Assembly (NCBI GenBank): GCA_008973525.1
Contig: WACJ01000124.1
Coordinates: 744,001-808,000 of the forward strand
DNA: 64,000 nucleotides
Direction of reading: 5' to 3'
Source of the DNA: Stenopsyche tienmushanensis
Lineage: Eukaryota; Arthropoda; Insecta; Trichoptera; Stenopsychidae
Below are positions 46,287 through 58,669 of the stretch, in pieces (within the stretch, counting starts at the first letter, position 1; every line of letters starts with the position of its first letter). The position numbers and the translations under genes are program-made. Under the pieces are notes generated by a model, which was not told the origin of the DNA, made no database searches, and saw only the letters and a program-made list of their open reading frames with translations.

Positions 46287-47640
46287 ATCATCATCATCAT
46301 CATAGTGCAGCCACTAACAGTCCACTGCAGAACTATGGGCCTCTTCAATATCCATTCACAGGAAGGGGTTACATCCATTTCGTCTGTATCATACATTCAC
46401 CTCCTCGTTCGCTCGATATTGAAGGTAGCATTACCACCGAGTTTTGTTTCGAACGTTCACCCAACGGGTATCCTGAGTGAACGTATTGACGAACGCTTTC
46501 GCAATCGTCTCGATAAGGAATGTGGAAGGTTTGTAAAGACTGAGTAGTTTTCATAGGAGATGGTGGAAAACTACTCTAGACGACCTTTTTGACTCTACTA
46601 AAAAGGGCTTTCTGGAGTACAAGGAGTCCAGTCCCCCCTTTCCTCGCTAGGGCGTTGCCGGGGTAGGGTGAAGACAGACGTGACGCTTGAGTGCATCTCG
46701 GATTCGCTCCTACACCAACTGAGGGTGTCTCCCCGTCACCGTACAACTTACCCGAGCGAATTCGAAACTGAGTGGTTTCGCCATCATTTCAGGTTGCCCC
46801 TCTCAGTTCGGCGATTACAAAACGATATAGAAGTCAACGGAAGACAATTTTGTTTACGTTGCAAAGTGAAGTTCCTCATATGCATCTCTTCGAGGCCGTC
46901 TCTTTGATGTTCTTCTTGTCCTTGTTCTGTTCCTAAAAAATCTTGGTTCCGAACCGATACGGTTCATCATGCTCCATATTTTTGGGTTGGATCGACTATG
47001 TAACGAATAGCGAGTGATAAGCAAGTCTTGATTTGTAAAAGTAGCAGTGAATAGTAGTTAAACTAAGTATTAGCTTGCTGTTAAAAGAGTATTTAAGTAT
47101 TTACTCTGTAAATACGTATAAGTAAAGTGGCCAATAATTAAAATACATAAAATCGTATAAGCATAGTAGTTAGGAGTAGTCAGATGTGGTTAGGCCGCAA
47201 AGAAGTATTAGTCAAATTGTATTAGCAAAGGGTAATTATGTCGCATCAAAATATTCGAACTTCGGCGTTTAGTGTCGACCGGGCACAATCAAACAATATT
47301 TAATTGGTCAGACTGGGAGCAAACTGGAAAAAAATAGACAGAGCTGGAACAAACTAATAGGTTAAAGTAACGTATCAAGTAATATCAACTAGTCAGGTCC
47401 ACATCAACAAAATCAAATGGCTCCACAGTCAAGACTGTATTATGGGAGCAGTCAAAACAGCACTTTGGCGGTCGGACCGCGAGTCTAGTTGTGCAGGTTT
47501 GTCTTCTGGTCCCAGTTTTCCCACGTTTATGTGACAATAGAAAGCTGATGTGTGCGAGTATTTGTTAATTCACTTACCTTGAAAGCTTGGATTTTTATGT
47601 CTTACTTGCGTTATTGTCAGTTCATCTCAAGTAATGCGGA
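46287..47640 (-). mobile_element. RTE-like retroelement 3' region / derived SINE, copy b
   Basis: The minus-strand product ends CCATAGTTCTGCAGTGGACTG, then a run of ATG/TGA triplets (46287-46303) next to a (TA)n tract. This is the usual tail of RTE-type LINEs and their SINEs. The frame at 46369-46554 (KTTQSLQTFHIPYRDDCESV) is degraded element text; no RT domain is recognisable. Copies a, c (54390-57010) and d (60421-60490) are colinear with parts of it. Confidence 0.55.
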
Positions 47641-47644
47641 GGAG

Positions 47645-47985
47645 ATGTTCCATTTTTTGTGCAGATGTAATATGCACAAAAACAATGTTTTTCGGTGTCA
47701 CTCGCGAATTTTACATATAAGTGTAGTCGGCGTTTCGTCAGAGCGTATGAATCAATTATAATAATATAAAAGTCATATATATATATAAAAGTGATTATCT
47801 ATCAAGTAATCGGAATACACAATATAATATTTTTTTCGTGATTAGTACTGTAATGAAAGATATCTTTAATGTCACATTGATTTGACTTAATGTATTATAG
47901 TAGTGTCTTTGTAGATAGATTATGCGTACGACTCAAAATGACGTGAATTTTACAGTTATTATTGCAAGATTTCATTTAATAGTGT
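47645..47985. other. AT-rich spacer
   Basis: A (TA)n-like tract at 47777-47790; no gene seen. Confidence 0.4.
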
Positions 47986-47989
47986 TCTT

Positions 47990-48300
47990 AACCCCTAAAG
48001 GAGTACTATCCCAGGGCCTGGTACCCCCCCTCCACTTATTCGAAAGAGCACTCTTGTACATTGAGCTCGGAGATAAACAGAGACAGAGAGAGAACGTAGC
48101 GCAGTTCGGAGAGAGAGACGGAGAGCTTTCCCGCATACATCGCACGATTGTGTGGATCGTTAGCCCAAATTTTGTGTTATTTGTTTACGTAAAGAAATGA
48201 CAGAATATTTTGTGCTATCGACAGTAATATTTTCTTACGCTGATAAGAGCTGACAGAAAGTAATCGGTGTAAAGCGATTATGGCATCAACGACTTTATCG
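47990..48300 (+). repeat. Dispersed repeat family A, copy 5
   Basis: This is the best-preserved relative of copy 1, in the opposite orientation. It runs from CTTAACCCCTAAAGGAGTAC to GTAAAGCGATTATGGCATCA. Comparison of the two defines a family consensus of about 300-450 bp. Confidence 0.7.
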
Positions 48301-48499
48301 ATTTCAAAAAGTTAAAATTTTCATTATATAGTTTTAAAGTAGTAAATATTTATTTTCTTGCAGTTATTTGTGGTTTTTGTTTATTAAAAATTTTGCTCGG
48401 TAATTTTGCACTTACAAAGATTTTTACTTGGGAGTGTGTTTTCTGTAAATAATTCCACGAAAATATCTTGTTCAAGTATAGATAAATGTTTTTTGTATA

Positions 48500-48569
48500 T
48501 TTTCGCGGACCCCCGGTAATGGCTTCGCGGACCCCCAGGGGTCCGCGGACTCCTGTTTGAGAACCGCTG
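48500..48569 (-). mobile_element. hAT-type right terminus
   Basis: Reversed, it begins CAGCGGTTCTCAAACAGG and then has repeated GTCCGCGGACCC/GGGGGTCCGCGAAG. This is the CAG.GGTTCTCAA... plus CGCGGACC form typical of hAT ends. No matching left end was found. Confidence 0.5.
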
Positions 48570-48659
48570 GTGTAGAGTGCTAACAGACGGAGAGATCCCG
48601 AATTCGTTGCCGCGGGAGCGGGGTACTTGAGTGTTAACGTAATGCATCATATTATTTGT

Positions 48660-49075
48660 ATGATTTTTAACAAATATTGAAACAAAATTGGTATTAATTT
48701 ATTCTCCTATTAATATATTATTTTTTTAAAAAAATCATAAATTTTTAAATGATTTTTTTCTCAAACCTCATAGTTTTTTGGTCGGTACTAAAAGGGATAT
48801 ATATATTTTTTTAATAAAATTATTGTTTTTTAAATTAAATACACACTATCATTATGCAATAAATGTTCTTCAATGATATAAGAAGTTTATATTCACGGCA
48901 AAAAAATTATTAATGTAAGTCAATTATACACTTGATTAAAAAATATTATGTAATTAAATTCATATTTGATCAGATGGTATCATCTTATCAACAGATGTCG
49001 ATTATCAATATATATTTTACATTTTGAATGTTAATGATTTACATTGTAATCTATATTGAGACATTTTGTCGAGAC
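48660..49075. other. AT-rich non-coding stretch
   Basis: Long T and A runs; no gene. Confidence 0.4.
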
Positions 49076-49082
49076 TTCAACA

Positions 49083-49164
49083 GCAGTCGTGGCCGAGCGG
49101 TTAAGGCGTCTGACTAGAAATCAGATTCCCTCTGGGAGCGTAGGTTCGAATCCTACCGACTGCG
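49083..49164 (+). tRNA. tRNA-Ser (anticodon AGA)
   Basis: The fourth identical 82-nt AGA copy, on the plus strand, followed after six bases by a T9 terminator (49171-49179). All arms, the A box and the B box are intact. Confidence 0.97.
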
Positions 49165-49184
49165 AACCTCTTTTTTTTTAACCA

Positions 49185-50505
49185 TTTTTATTTTTTATTT
49201 TATTTTCCTTTCTGAGATTTTAAATTTTAAATTTGCCGGAATGCAAATTTGTAGCATGAAACAGGGTCGAAAGGGGCGACGGGAGAACAAAAAATGGGCA
49301 TTATCATGAGGCATGTATACTTGAGAGTATAATGCGACATTGTTGGTTGGAGTGTTTGAAAAGGTTGAAGCCACAGGATAAGAGCATCTTAAGGGATTTG
49401 GTGAAGTGGTTTTAATAGCCCTATCCTGATTATGGGTTTTCTCTTACAGGATCAAACGGCGCGTACCGTTTTTTCCTATGCATACTTTATGAGAATGCCG
49501 TCTAGTAAAATTTGAAAGGTTTTGAATGGTATTGAAATTACTTATTTACGTCAAATATTTTTTATATGCTTTCAAAAGCACGATAAACGCAAACATATAA
49601 CTAGATTTGTCTATTTTAATAAAACTACTACATGTTTTAAAACATACATACAAAAATAAATGTATGATTTGTTTAGAGTTGTTTTTAGTTTTACAAGTAA
49701 ACGAGCAGAAAAAATTGAGAATGATAAATATAGTATCTTTATAAAAATATCATCATCAAATACAGTTTGGTTTTCACTATTTTTACCATTATAAAATTTT
49801 AAAATTATAAAAAACTACAATCCAAATTTTATGTAATACGGTGGCTCATTGGAGAATTATGATATTTTCAAAAATTCAAAAAAAAAATTCAAATCTCAAT
49901 TCTCAAATTCTTAGCAGTATTTATTGGGTTAATAAAAGAATAGGTGCTCGATGATTATAAATATTTAATATTATTATTTTAGTATGATACATATATTTTA
50001 TGCAAAGTCCAACATCATAGCTTATAGCCTATAGACTAAAGTATACATTATAATTTGTACTTGTGGCGCTTTCAGCATTTGCATAGAAAGCCGATTAAAT
50101 CCGTGACACTAAAAGGGTTAAATCAAAGCAACGTTAAACATGAAATCAATGACCTACATTTTGGCCAGAAAATGTTAGAGAAATTTAATAAAGTTTTTTG
50201 CGCAGACAATAGTTTGAATATTGTCCAATCAAAATATGAATGACATAAATGAATCTCAAAATATCAGCCATCATCCGAAGATCATTTAGAAATTGTGCAG
50301 GACGATATACAATTGGACCAAATACGTAAAGATATGGCGTTGGCTGATAAATTGGAACATTTTTTTATAGAAAATTATTCTTTAACTTAAATTGTTTTTA
50401 AATGTTAAAAATCCCAAAATACTTAAGCTAAAACTGTACATCATCTTGATATGTCATCGAGTAAGTAATACTGTAAGTGCTAATTATTATTAATGTTCGA
50501 TTTGA
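49185..50505. other. AT-rich non-coding stretch
   Basis: No gene recognised. The 62-codon frame at 50055-50243 has no known motif. Confidence 0.4.
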
Positions 50506-50513
50506 TTGACGTA

Positions 50514-51545
50514 TCAGGTCAGTCCAAAAGTTCGTGCGCATTTTTGAGTTTTTTTTTAAATAAAATACAATTTCACATTTTAATCAATGATATATTTTCC
50601 TTCACTATCTACAATTTCTCGCCATCTCAAATATATATTTTTTTAATTATTCCTTTACTATGGTGTATTTACTACACTGAGTCAAGTTGTAGTAAAGTTA
50701 TAATAATGGGAATTTTTCGATATACTATCTATATCGATATATTATATATACTAACTACATTGATATATATATTATCGAATATTGATATGAAATATAATAA
50801 ATACGGAGTTTCAGAATGTCATATGGCGTACTAAATACATAGCATCGTAAGGGAAAGATTAATTCCATTGCTGTAGAAAGACACTGGTTTTGATACAAAA
50901 AAAAAAACTTGTAAGTCCATTTTGTATAACCTGTTTAGAATTTGACTTTTTCCCTATTAAAAAAATTGTAAGGCATGATATAAGTGAAAATCACTTGGGA
51001 CAATGTCCGGAGAGTAAGCAGAATACGGCAAAATCTCTCTATTAAATTTACTAGTTTTTTGCAGTGTTGTTTGAGCCGTATGCAATCTAGCGTTATAATG
51101 ATGAAAAAACACTTTCTTCATATTCACCAATCACAGAATTAAATATTTATCTTTAGCTGTCCACTGTCTTTTTCTTGTGACGTTATGATAACGAATCCAT
51201 TTATCGTCACCTGTTACCATACGATCTAAAAATGGTTCTCATTCGAAGCGAATTCGGCGACAAAGGGGAAGTCCAGATGTTTATTCGTTGCTGGCAATTG
51301 GATTCGGATAGCTCATGCGGTACCCACTTTCCAAGCTTGGATACTTTCCCAATCTCTTTTAAATGATGAAAGACTGTCCCATGAGACGTATCCATCCTTT
51401 CTGTGATCTGATCCACTTTTAACTGCGGCTCTGACTCTGATAAGATTTTTAAGAACGTCGTTATCAAAATTAATAAGACGTCCTGAACGGGGTTCATCAT
51501 AAATGCTGCTTTCTCTAACTTTAATGTTTTTAAAACCATTTCTAG
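50514..51545 (-). pseudogene. Mariner transposon relic 4 with nested insertion and a lost catalytic Asp
   Basis: A TA target precedes the terminus TCAGGTCAGTCCAAAAG at 50514. On the minus strand, 51130-51539 reads QITERMDTSHGTVFHHLKEI, GKVSKLGKWVPHELSES and, after a shift, DDKWIRY. Next, 50955-51112 reads VFFHHYNARLHTAQTTL and YSPDIVPSDFHLY. Finally 50580-50632 reads LPARWREIVDSEGKYI. This is the mariner order: HTH, WVPHEL, D of DDKWI, HDNARPHTA, YSPDLAPSDFHLF, C-terminus. The Asp of the second box is Tyr (HHYNAR), so the enzyme would be inactive even if reframed. About 250 bp unlike mariner (50640-50880) splits the last two parts. The N-terminus is truncated at about 51545. Confidence 0.8.
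50640..50880. repeat. Repeat shared with the hAT copies, nested in mariner relic 4
   Basis: GTGTATTTACTACAC, ATAATGGGAAT and GATATGAAATATAATA.ATACGG occur in the same order at 11125-11190, 16515-16580 and 39560-39625 inside the hAT copies. It is either a fragment of such an element or an independent repeat that both acquired. Confidence 0.5.
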
Positions 51546-51549
51546 GCAG

Positions 51550-52655
51550 TCCTTACGGTGATAGTATGTTTACCATGTATACTATATATTTTCTGTATTG
51601 TTTATTTTATATTCTATATACGTACAATAACTACGTATACGAATGTCCGTATTATCAGTTTATCAGTACAAGTCAACTATAAAATTTTCCAAAATAAAAC
51701 GAAGATATCACTCGATTCTTTGTACAAATTCATTAACTATAAATATATAAAACAGTTTTTATATCCTTCAAAAAATGTAACTAAAGTGGTAAATGTCACG
51801 ATTTGTACTTATATCGATATTATGAATACGTCTTTATTTGAAGACATTCATCCTAGATTATTTTCTTAGCTGCAACGAGACAGGGAGACAAAGAAATCTA
51901 ATATAAAAAATTCTCACAGAAATATGCGGTACAGTGAGAAAAATATGATTATGTTTATTATATTATCCCTCAGGACTTCGTCATTATGTCGCATTACTAT
52001 TTATCGGAGTAGTCTCAAATCCTATTTGCAAACTTCATTTTTTTACTAAGTAATAAATTGGATATTCTTTTTATGGCGTAGAAACGGCTTGATAGCCGGG
52101 ATGGAGGAAATAAAATTATTCAAATAAAACGTACATATTTTATATTTTACCGTAGCGCTAGGAGATCATGCAAACTAGAATTTCAATGAACAGGAGCTAT
52201 TCTCAAAAGAACCAGAAAGGGATGAGCAGTACCTACAAAAGGCTAGAGAATATAATTCATACGATAATGGAAGATACAAGAAAAAGGTTTTATTGAACAC
52301 TTTGTATTCTATGTTCGTGTATTACTCTGTTTGCGAACGATACATGTATCGATTAAATAGAATAGCTATGTAAAGTATTATTCTTTGGATCCTTTGGGAT
52401 TCGGCAACAATAGATATTTACGTATTGATACTCAGATAATACTACCATAACTAGCATCGGAATGATAGAATGAATGGTTAACACGATGTTTTATTATATG
52501 GAGCTGGCGAAAAATTAGCACGTGAAAAAAGATTTACGCGCAAGTTTCAAAAGAAAATTTAGCATTTTATTAATATAAAAAAATCATAAATCAAAATAAT
52601 ACAAGATTAATAAAACACAACGTCATCTATCGACGATAAATGTAAATTTCAATTT
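51550..52655. other. AT-rich non-coding stretch
   Basis: A 103-codon plus frame (51558-51869) is low in complexity and unrecognised. No gene is called. Confidence 0.4.
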
Positions 52656-52661
52656 TATTCA

Positions 52662-53671
52662 TTAGGTTGATGCAAAACTAATAATACTTTTTTTTAATCT
52701 ATATTTTATAATCAACAATGTCTACTTAATGTATTTATAATTTTATTATTATTAGGGTGCCCCATAAGTTTCTTTCGCAAACGAACACATATCTAATCAT
52801 AGCCATGGTTGAAGAAAGAACCATTTGTTATCTATTCAGATTTTAAGACAAAAAACTTATCATGGGATTTTTCACTCATTGGAAAAGCATTCCAATAATT
52901 GAAAAATATGCTAATCACTATATGCTAAATATGAAGAGAAATATGGACATTTTAAAACATTTAATTTAAATTCAATTAATATATTTTACGTGGCGTTTGT
53001 TAAATACGATCTAGAGTTTTTCGATGAAAATGATTCCCTTTTAATTAATCAAATTTGGGTGGTTTTTTAATTGATTCCTAATTTAATTTGTTTAATTATT
53101 CAAAGTATTTATCGACGTGTATTTGATTTTAAAATTTAGTAATACATAAGTACTATTAATATTCCACTATACACTTAACAAATTTATTGCAATTCTTCTT
53201 TGGATAAGAAATGGCTTGTGCATAGTTTATAAATATCGTTTATTCAAACATTAATGTTTACAACCATATTTTCATCGCCCATTACAATCTAATTCAAAAA
53301 TGGTTGGTTTCTCTGTGACAACCCCAAGGTACTCTAACGAAGAGTTTTAACATAATTCTCAGTTTATAGAGATGCCTCAAAATATTTTATTTACCGATAT
53401 TCAGTCCATCTACAAACTCTCGTGAAGTCTATCTAGAGTCTGTATTGCCCCATATTATTTTTACTTATTTCGGGCCTTACAATTTTTTTTAATAAAGAAA
53501 AAGCTAAATTCTAAACAGAATGTACAAAATTAATTTTCATATTTTGCCTTAAAACCAGGGTCTTTCTACAGCACGTACCTTTGGGCTGACCTGATATTAA
53601 CCAATTGCATGCAATTGCGCTATTTTTAAATAAGTACTATTAAAACGTCAATAACTTTCGCATCAACCTAA
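52662..53671. mobile_element. Mariner-like element 5 with paired terminal inverted repeats (about 1.0 kb)
   Basis: TTAGGTTGATGCAAAACTAA at the left is mirrored by TTTCGCATCAACCTAA at the right (reverse: TTAGGTTGATGCGAAAGT). The ends lie 1010 bp apart, close to a mariner's 1.3 kb. The interior is degraded. Minus-strand text near 53225-53290 (GDEN) may be the GDEKW box, but no long frame survives. A second terminus-like word, TTAGGGTGCCCCATAAGTTT, at 52753 suggests a nested insertion. Confidence 0.6.
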
Positions 53672-53674
53672 AAA

Positions 53675-54385
53675 ATAAGATAAGAGATTTGTTTCTATTA
53701 ATTATAAACATAATAATAATACATAAAAATAAAAGCATCAAGGACGGAAATGTTGCGTTAATTTTTTGCCTTTCATACAAAGGGTCGAAATTCGTATGGA
53801 ATGAATTCCTCAGCGTACCATTTATTTATCGACCGTCGACGTGAAAATATTCCTCCAGCTCAAAGGAAGCTCGCATTTTGATTTTGAATAGCCAAAAAAC
53901 TCTATAATTTCGAAATTATTCCAGCATCAAAATATTTCTTATTTAAGGCAATCAATCCCGTTTCGCTAAATAGAAACACAGAAACTTCACAAAATATTTG
54001 CATTTTCCGACATGTATAATATTTTCATAAGCCGGCAGGAATATTTGTAACTGTTTCAAATGTAAAGGCAAAAGTTTCGCCTTAGATTAATTCATATTTT
54101 ATGTCTGGCTTAAGAGTTAATTTCATTATATAATTATCTTTAAAGTTCTCCTTTAAGATGTTCCGAAAATTTATTTCATCTCTGTTTTTCATGAATATTT
54201 TGCCACTATTTCATTTTTGAAGGCCACCTTAGTATTAAGTTGGAAACAAGACGGAATAAATTATCACATCAAATTTTTCGCTTAATCTTGGATGAAGCCA
54301 AATTCCAAATGTCACTTTTCGAAATTATTCAGAATAATACCTAATGTTATCTAATAGTTAAAGAAAGTATCATAAACTACTACTA
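53675..54385. other. Gene-free stretch
   Basis: It is moderately GC-balanced at 53750-54100 and apparently single-copy, with no ORF. It may be conserved non-coding DNA. Confidence 0.3.
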
Positions 54386-54389
54386 CGTG

Positions 54390-57010
54390 TCTTCTGAATG
54401 AATTTATCGACGGGCGCTTGCGCGAACATCTCTATCGGGAGTGTAGGAGGTTTTTAAAGACTGAGCAGTTTTTCTCAGAAGACCTTTTTGATTTTACTAG
54501 GAAGGGCTTTCTGGAATACAGAGTCCATTCTTTCCGTTCCTCGCTAGGGCGTTGCTGGGCTAGGGTGAAGACATAGGTGAAACTGATGGTGTCTCCCCGT
54601 CCACGAGCAACTTAACACGTATCGCGCCGCGTCGGGCACCGGTGACTGATGACGATTGTTACCAGTGGGCCGTGGCAGGCACCGGTGACTGATGGCACTC
54701 GATTTAGTAAAATAGTCTCTGTGCGCCGTCAGTTACACATTTAACAGTTTTTAATATATACCTGATGACATGGTGTTCCTGAACAAGCGGAACACCCGAA
54801 CTTTTTTTTTTTAAAAACTATATCCAAAAAAACGGTAGGTATATTCCATGTTCTTCTTCTACAAGATTTTTATAATTAAACATATACAATATACTAATTT
54901 AGATGAATGTATGCATATTTTATCATGTTATAAATATGTTTTAGTTTAAAAAAGAGAGAGGTCACTTTTAGGATCAAAATCATGAACGAAAAAAAATAGG
55001 AAAATAATGGATTACTTTCGGGAAATGGTCACTTTTAGGATCAAAATCATGAACGAAACAAAAAATAGGAAAATAATGGATTTCTTTCGGGAAATGATCA
55101 CTTTTAGGATCGAAATCATGAAAGACAAAAAATAGGAAAATAATGGATTTCTTTCGGGAAATGGTCACTTTTAGGATCGAAATCATGAAAGACAAAAAAT
55201 AGGAAAATAATGGATTTCTTTCGGGAAATGGTCACTTTTAGGATCAAAATCATGAACGAAAAAAAATAGGAAAATAATGGATTTCTTTCGGGAAATGGTC
55301 ACTTTTAGGATCAAAATCATGAACGAAAAAAAATAGGAAAATAATGGATTACTTTCGGGAAATGGTCACTTTTAGGATCGAAATCATGAAAGAAAAAAAT
55401 AGGAAAATAATGGATTTCTTTCGGGAAATGGTCACTTTTAGGATCAAAATCATGAACGAAAAAAAATAGGAAAATAATGGATTACTTTCGGGAAATGATC
55501 ACTTTTAGTTTCAAAATCATGAACGAAAAAAAATAGGAAAATAATGGATTACTTTCGGGAAATGATCACTTTTAGGATCAAAAACATGAACGAAAAAAAA
55601 TAAGAAAATAATGGATTACTTTCGGGAAATGATCACTTTTAGGATCAAAATCATGAAAGACAAAAAATAGGAAAATAATGGATTACTTTCGGGAAATGGT
55701 CACTTTTAGGATCGAAATCATGAAAGACAAAAAATAGGAAAATAATGGATTTCTTTCGGGAAATGGTCACTTTTAGGATCAAAATCATGAACGAAAAAAA
55801 ATAGGAAAATAATGGATTACTTTCGGGAAATGATCACTTTTAGGATCAAAATCATGAAAGACAAAAAATAGGAAAATAATGGATTACTTTCGGGAAATGG
55901 TCACTTTTAGGATCGAAATCATGAAAGACAAAAAATAGGAAAATAATGGATTTCTTTCGGGAAATGGTCACTTTTAGGATCAAAATCATGAAAGAAAAAA
56001 TAGGAAAATAATGGATTACTTTCGGGAAATGGTCACTTTTAGGATCGAAATCATGAAAGACAAAAAATAAGAAAATAGTGGATTACTTTCGGGAAATGGT
56101 CACTTTTAGGATCAAAATCATGAACGAAAAAAAATAAGAAAATAATGGATTACTTTCGGGAAATGATCACTGTTAGGTTCAAAATCATGAACGAAAAAAA
56201 ATAGGAAAATAATGGATTACTTTCGGGAAATGATCACTTTAGGATCAAAATCATGAAAGACAAAAAATAAGAAAATAGTGGATTACTTTCGGGAAATGGT
56301 CACTTTTAGGATCAAAATCATGAAAGACAAAAAATAGGAAAATAATGGATTTCTTTCGGGAAATGGTCACTTTTAGAATCAAAATCATGAACGAAAAAAA
56401 ATAAGAAAATAATGGATTACTTTCGGGAAATGGTCACTTTTAGGATCAAAATCATGAAAGACAAAAATAGGAAAATAATGGATTTCTTTCGAGAAATGGT
56501 CACTTTTAGGATCAAAATCATGAACGAAAAAAAATAAGAAAATAATGGATTACTTTCGGGAAATGATCACTTTTAGTTTCAAAATCATGAACGAAAAAAA
56601 ATAAGAAAATAATGGATTACTTTCGGGAAATGATCACTTTTAGGATCAAAATCATGAAAGACAAAAAATAGGAAAATAATGGATTACTTTCGGGAAATGG
56701 TCACTTTTAGGATCGAAATCATGAAAGACAAAAAATAAGAAAATAGTGGATTACTTTCGGGAAATGGTCACTTTTAGGATCAAAATCATGAACGAAAAAA
56801 AATAAGAAAATAATGGATTACTTTCGGGAAATGATCACTGTTAATTATTAATCTGTAACTACATATTAGTCAAGTGGTCAATTTTTAAAATAAATCGTAT
56901 AAGCATAGTTAGGATTAGTCAAATAACTTTTAAGTGGTTAGGCAGTAATACACTGGATATCTATTAGTATTCAGGTAATAATATAATATATATTATACTT
57001 AATTTTTATA
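54390..57010 (-). mobile_element. RTE-like repeat copy c, split by a satellite array
   Basis: 54410-54620 matches the middle of copies a and b (GGGAGTGTAGGAGG, TTCCTCGCTAGGGCGTTGC, GTGTCTCCCCGTCCACG). 56860-56990 matches 47107-47230 of copy b (AAATCGTATAAGCATAGT, TTAGGA.TAGTCA). Between these homologous flanks lies the 67-bp tandem array, which copy b does not have. Bases 54630-54760 also carry a short duplication, GGGC.CCGGTGACTGATG. Confidence 0.55.
54961..56842. repeat. Satellite array, 67-bp unit x about 28
   Basis: The unit begins GGTCACTTTTAGGATCAAAA and ends ATAATGGATTACTTTCGGGA. I count 29 occurrences of the TCACTTTTA/TCACTGTTA word spaced 64-69 bp. Two main variants exist (ATGAACGAAAAAAAATA and ATGAAAGACAAAAAATA, with GATTAC or GATTTC). 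In the middle they recur as triplets of about 200 bp (55632-55831 repeats at 55831-56031), a higher-order arrangement. There are no unique spacers, so it is not a CRISPR. It encodes nothing. Confidence 0.95.
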
Positions 57011-57014
57011 CTGC

Positions 57015-58590
57015 GATTATTTATAATAAACGAATAATGTGAAAAAGTAAAAGCGAAATTTATTTTTCACACCCACAAATATAAAATGCTACATTTTATA
57101 CCAAATTCTTAATTATTTAAATAAAAACAACTTGAAAGCATGTCTATTTACATTTTGGAGCGAACATAAATACTAAGATTAACATAAATGTAGAATCGTT
57201 ATTCGGGAAAACAGAGTTTTTTTTATATTCAGATGGGAATTTCTTTGAGATTCATTAGCCGCTTTTATCAGAGCAATTTTCCACCTGAAAAGTGAAAAGG
57301 GAAATCCGTAAAAATCCATGTTTCTGTGAAGCCGGCGACGCAGCTACCTTACGGGAAATTCGAATCGGAATGAAACAAGCGATGTGAATGAATTGTGCAT
57401 TATAATGAGATTTGCGAATCAAATGTGAGCCTTGATTGCCGAAAATTGTATGAACTTTTACCTCTTTAGATTTCCAGGAAAAAATAACCAAAGGAGATGG
57501 GAAAAAAATCAAAGAAAATAAGCAGGATTTCAATCAAATTTGTCGACTAGAAAAAATCCCCCTTCGGTCTGTCATCAAACGAAATGGATGTGTTAGATTG
57601 AAAGAGAGCATTTCGACAAAATAACAAAATGGCAAACATATATTTATTTTCGATGTTTTTAATGACCTTTTTAAAAATAGTCATAAAAGTATTGGAAAAA
57701 TAACTCTAAGCTGACAAGAAATCATTTTATATAAAGGAAATAATTTGAGTTTTTCTATTCAGTTAAAATTATATAATTAGTTAATGATGAGAAAGAATAG
57801 CGCAAAACTTAAATAGGATTTATCTTAAATATCAGGAAATTTTCACTATGAAATTTTGCGGGAAAATATAGTGAAAATTGCATAAGAAAATGGTACATCT
57901 TGTAAAGAATGCTCGTAAATATTTTTACAAATTCAAGCATTCTCTGGAACGAAAGATTGTGTGGTTCTTTCTAGTGGAAAAAACTTTTATCGGGATGAGG
58001 AAGCAGAATAAAAGGTTGTTTAAAATTAAGTATTAGTATGGAATGAAGTAAATTTTAAACCAAAACGTTCTGGCAAACCACAGTCAAGCCTAAGATGGAA
58101 CTTTCTATAGGAAGACCATACGTTTTCTAATAAGATTCCGTATCTGCACATACATCCAGAAAAGCTTGAGGATAACTTTTTTTGTATACATAGGCCTTAC
58201 AGAAAACCTCTAACTATTATGTATGGGTTGCGGTTGAAATAATCCATAATTGGATTGCTTGCTAAAAAAAAGTTCAATAGTAATTATAATAAACACGATT
58301 TTTATCTATATATTTATTCAAAATTCATATAAACGTTTTATGCTATCTTTTGATGTAAAAATAAAAAAAATGTCCCCGCAAATTGAAGGTATTTCAAGTA
58401 GAGTCATATAATATTTAGGCCCGAGATTTTTATGAAAAAATATATTAAAGCTTTTATATAACATATATAAAATTGTCTTTATTTTTAGCCTTCAAGAGTT
58501 TTTGGGTCATAAACTACATGTTTTACATATTTGGGGTAGGTTTATGATATTCTTATTAAAAGCATCATACTTAAACATTATATACGCGTT
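57015..58590. other. Gene-free stretch
   Basis: 57240-57545 is GC-balanced, with a 92-codon minus frame that I do not recognise. The rest is AT-rich. Confidence 0.35.
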
Positions 58591-58598
58591 CTCATTTC

Positions 58599-58663
58599 TG
58601 GATATAACGAGGCTTAAGCAATATTTAGAGATGAGATCGCAACCTTGACGCTCGTTATATCCA
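58599..58663. repeat. 65-bp hairpin with perfect 13-bp arms
   Basis: TGGATATAACGAG (58599-58611) is exactly inverted at 58651-58663 (CTCGTTATATCCA). Words of this type occur at the ends of pogo/Tigger elements, so it may be a very short MITE or a pair of remnant ends. Confidence 0.55.
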
Positions 58664-58669
58664 AATGTG

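Noticed and set aside
51558..51869. 103-codon plus-strand ORF rich in Ile, Tyr and Lys
   Set aside because: Composition simply mirrors AT-rich DNA; no domain features.
54980..55195. 71-codon minus-strand frame with a repeating FHDFDPKSDHFPK peptide
   Set aside because: It is the 67-bp satellite translated; it breaks wherever unit length changes.
54961..56842. Regularly spaced repeats that might suggest a CRISPR array
   Set aside because: Units are contiguous with no unique spacers, in a eukaryotic context with no cas genes.
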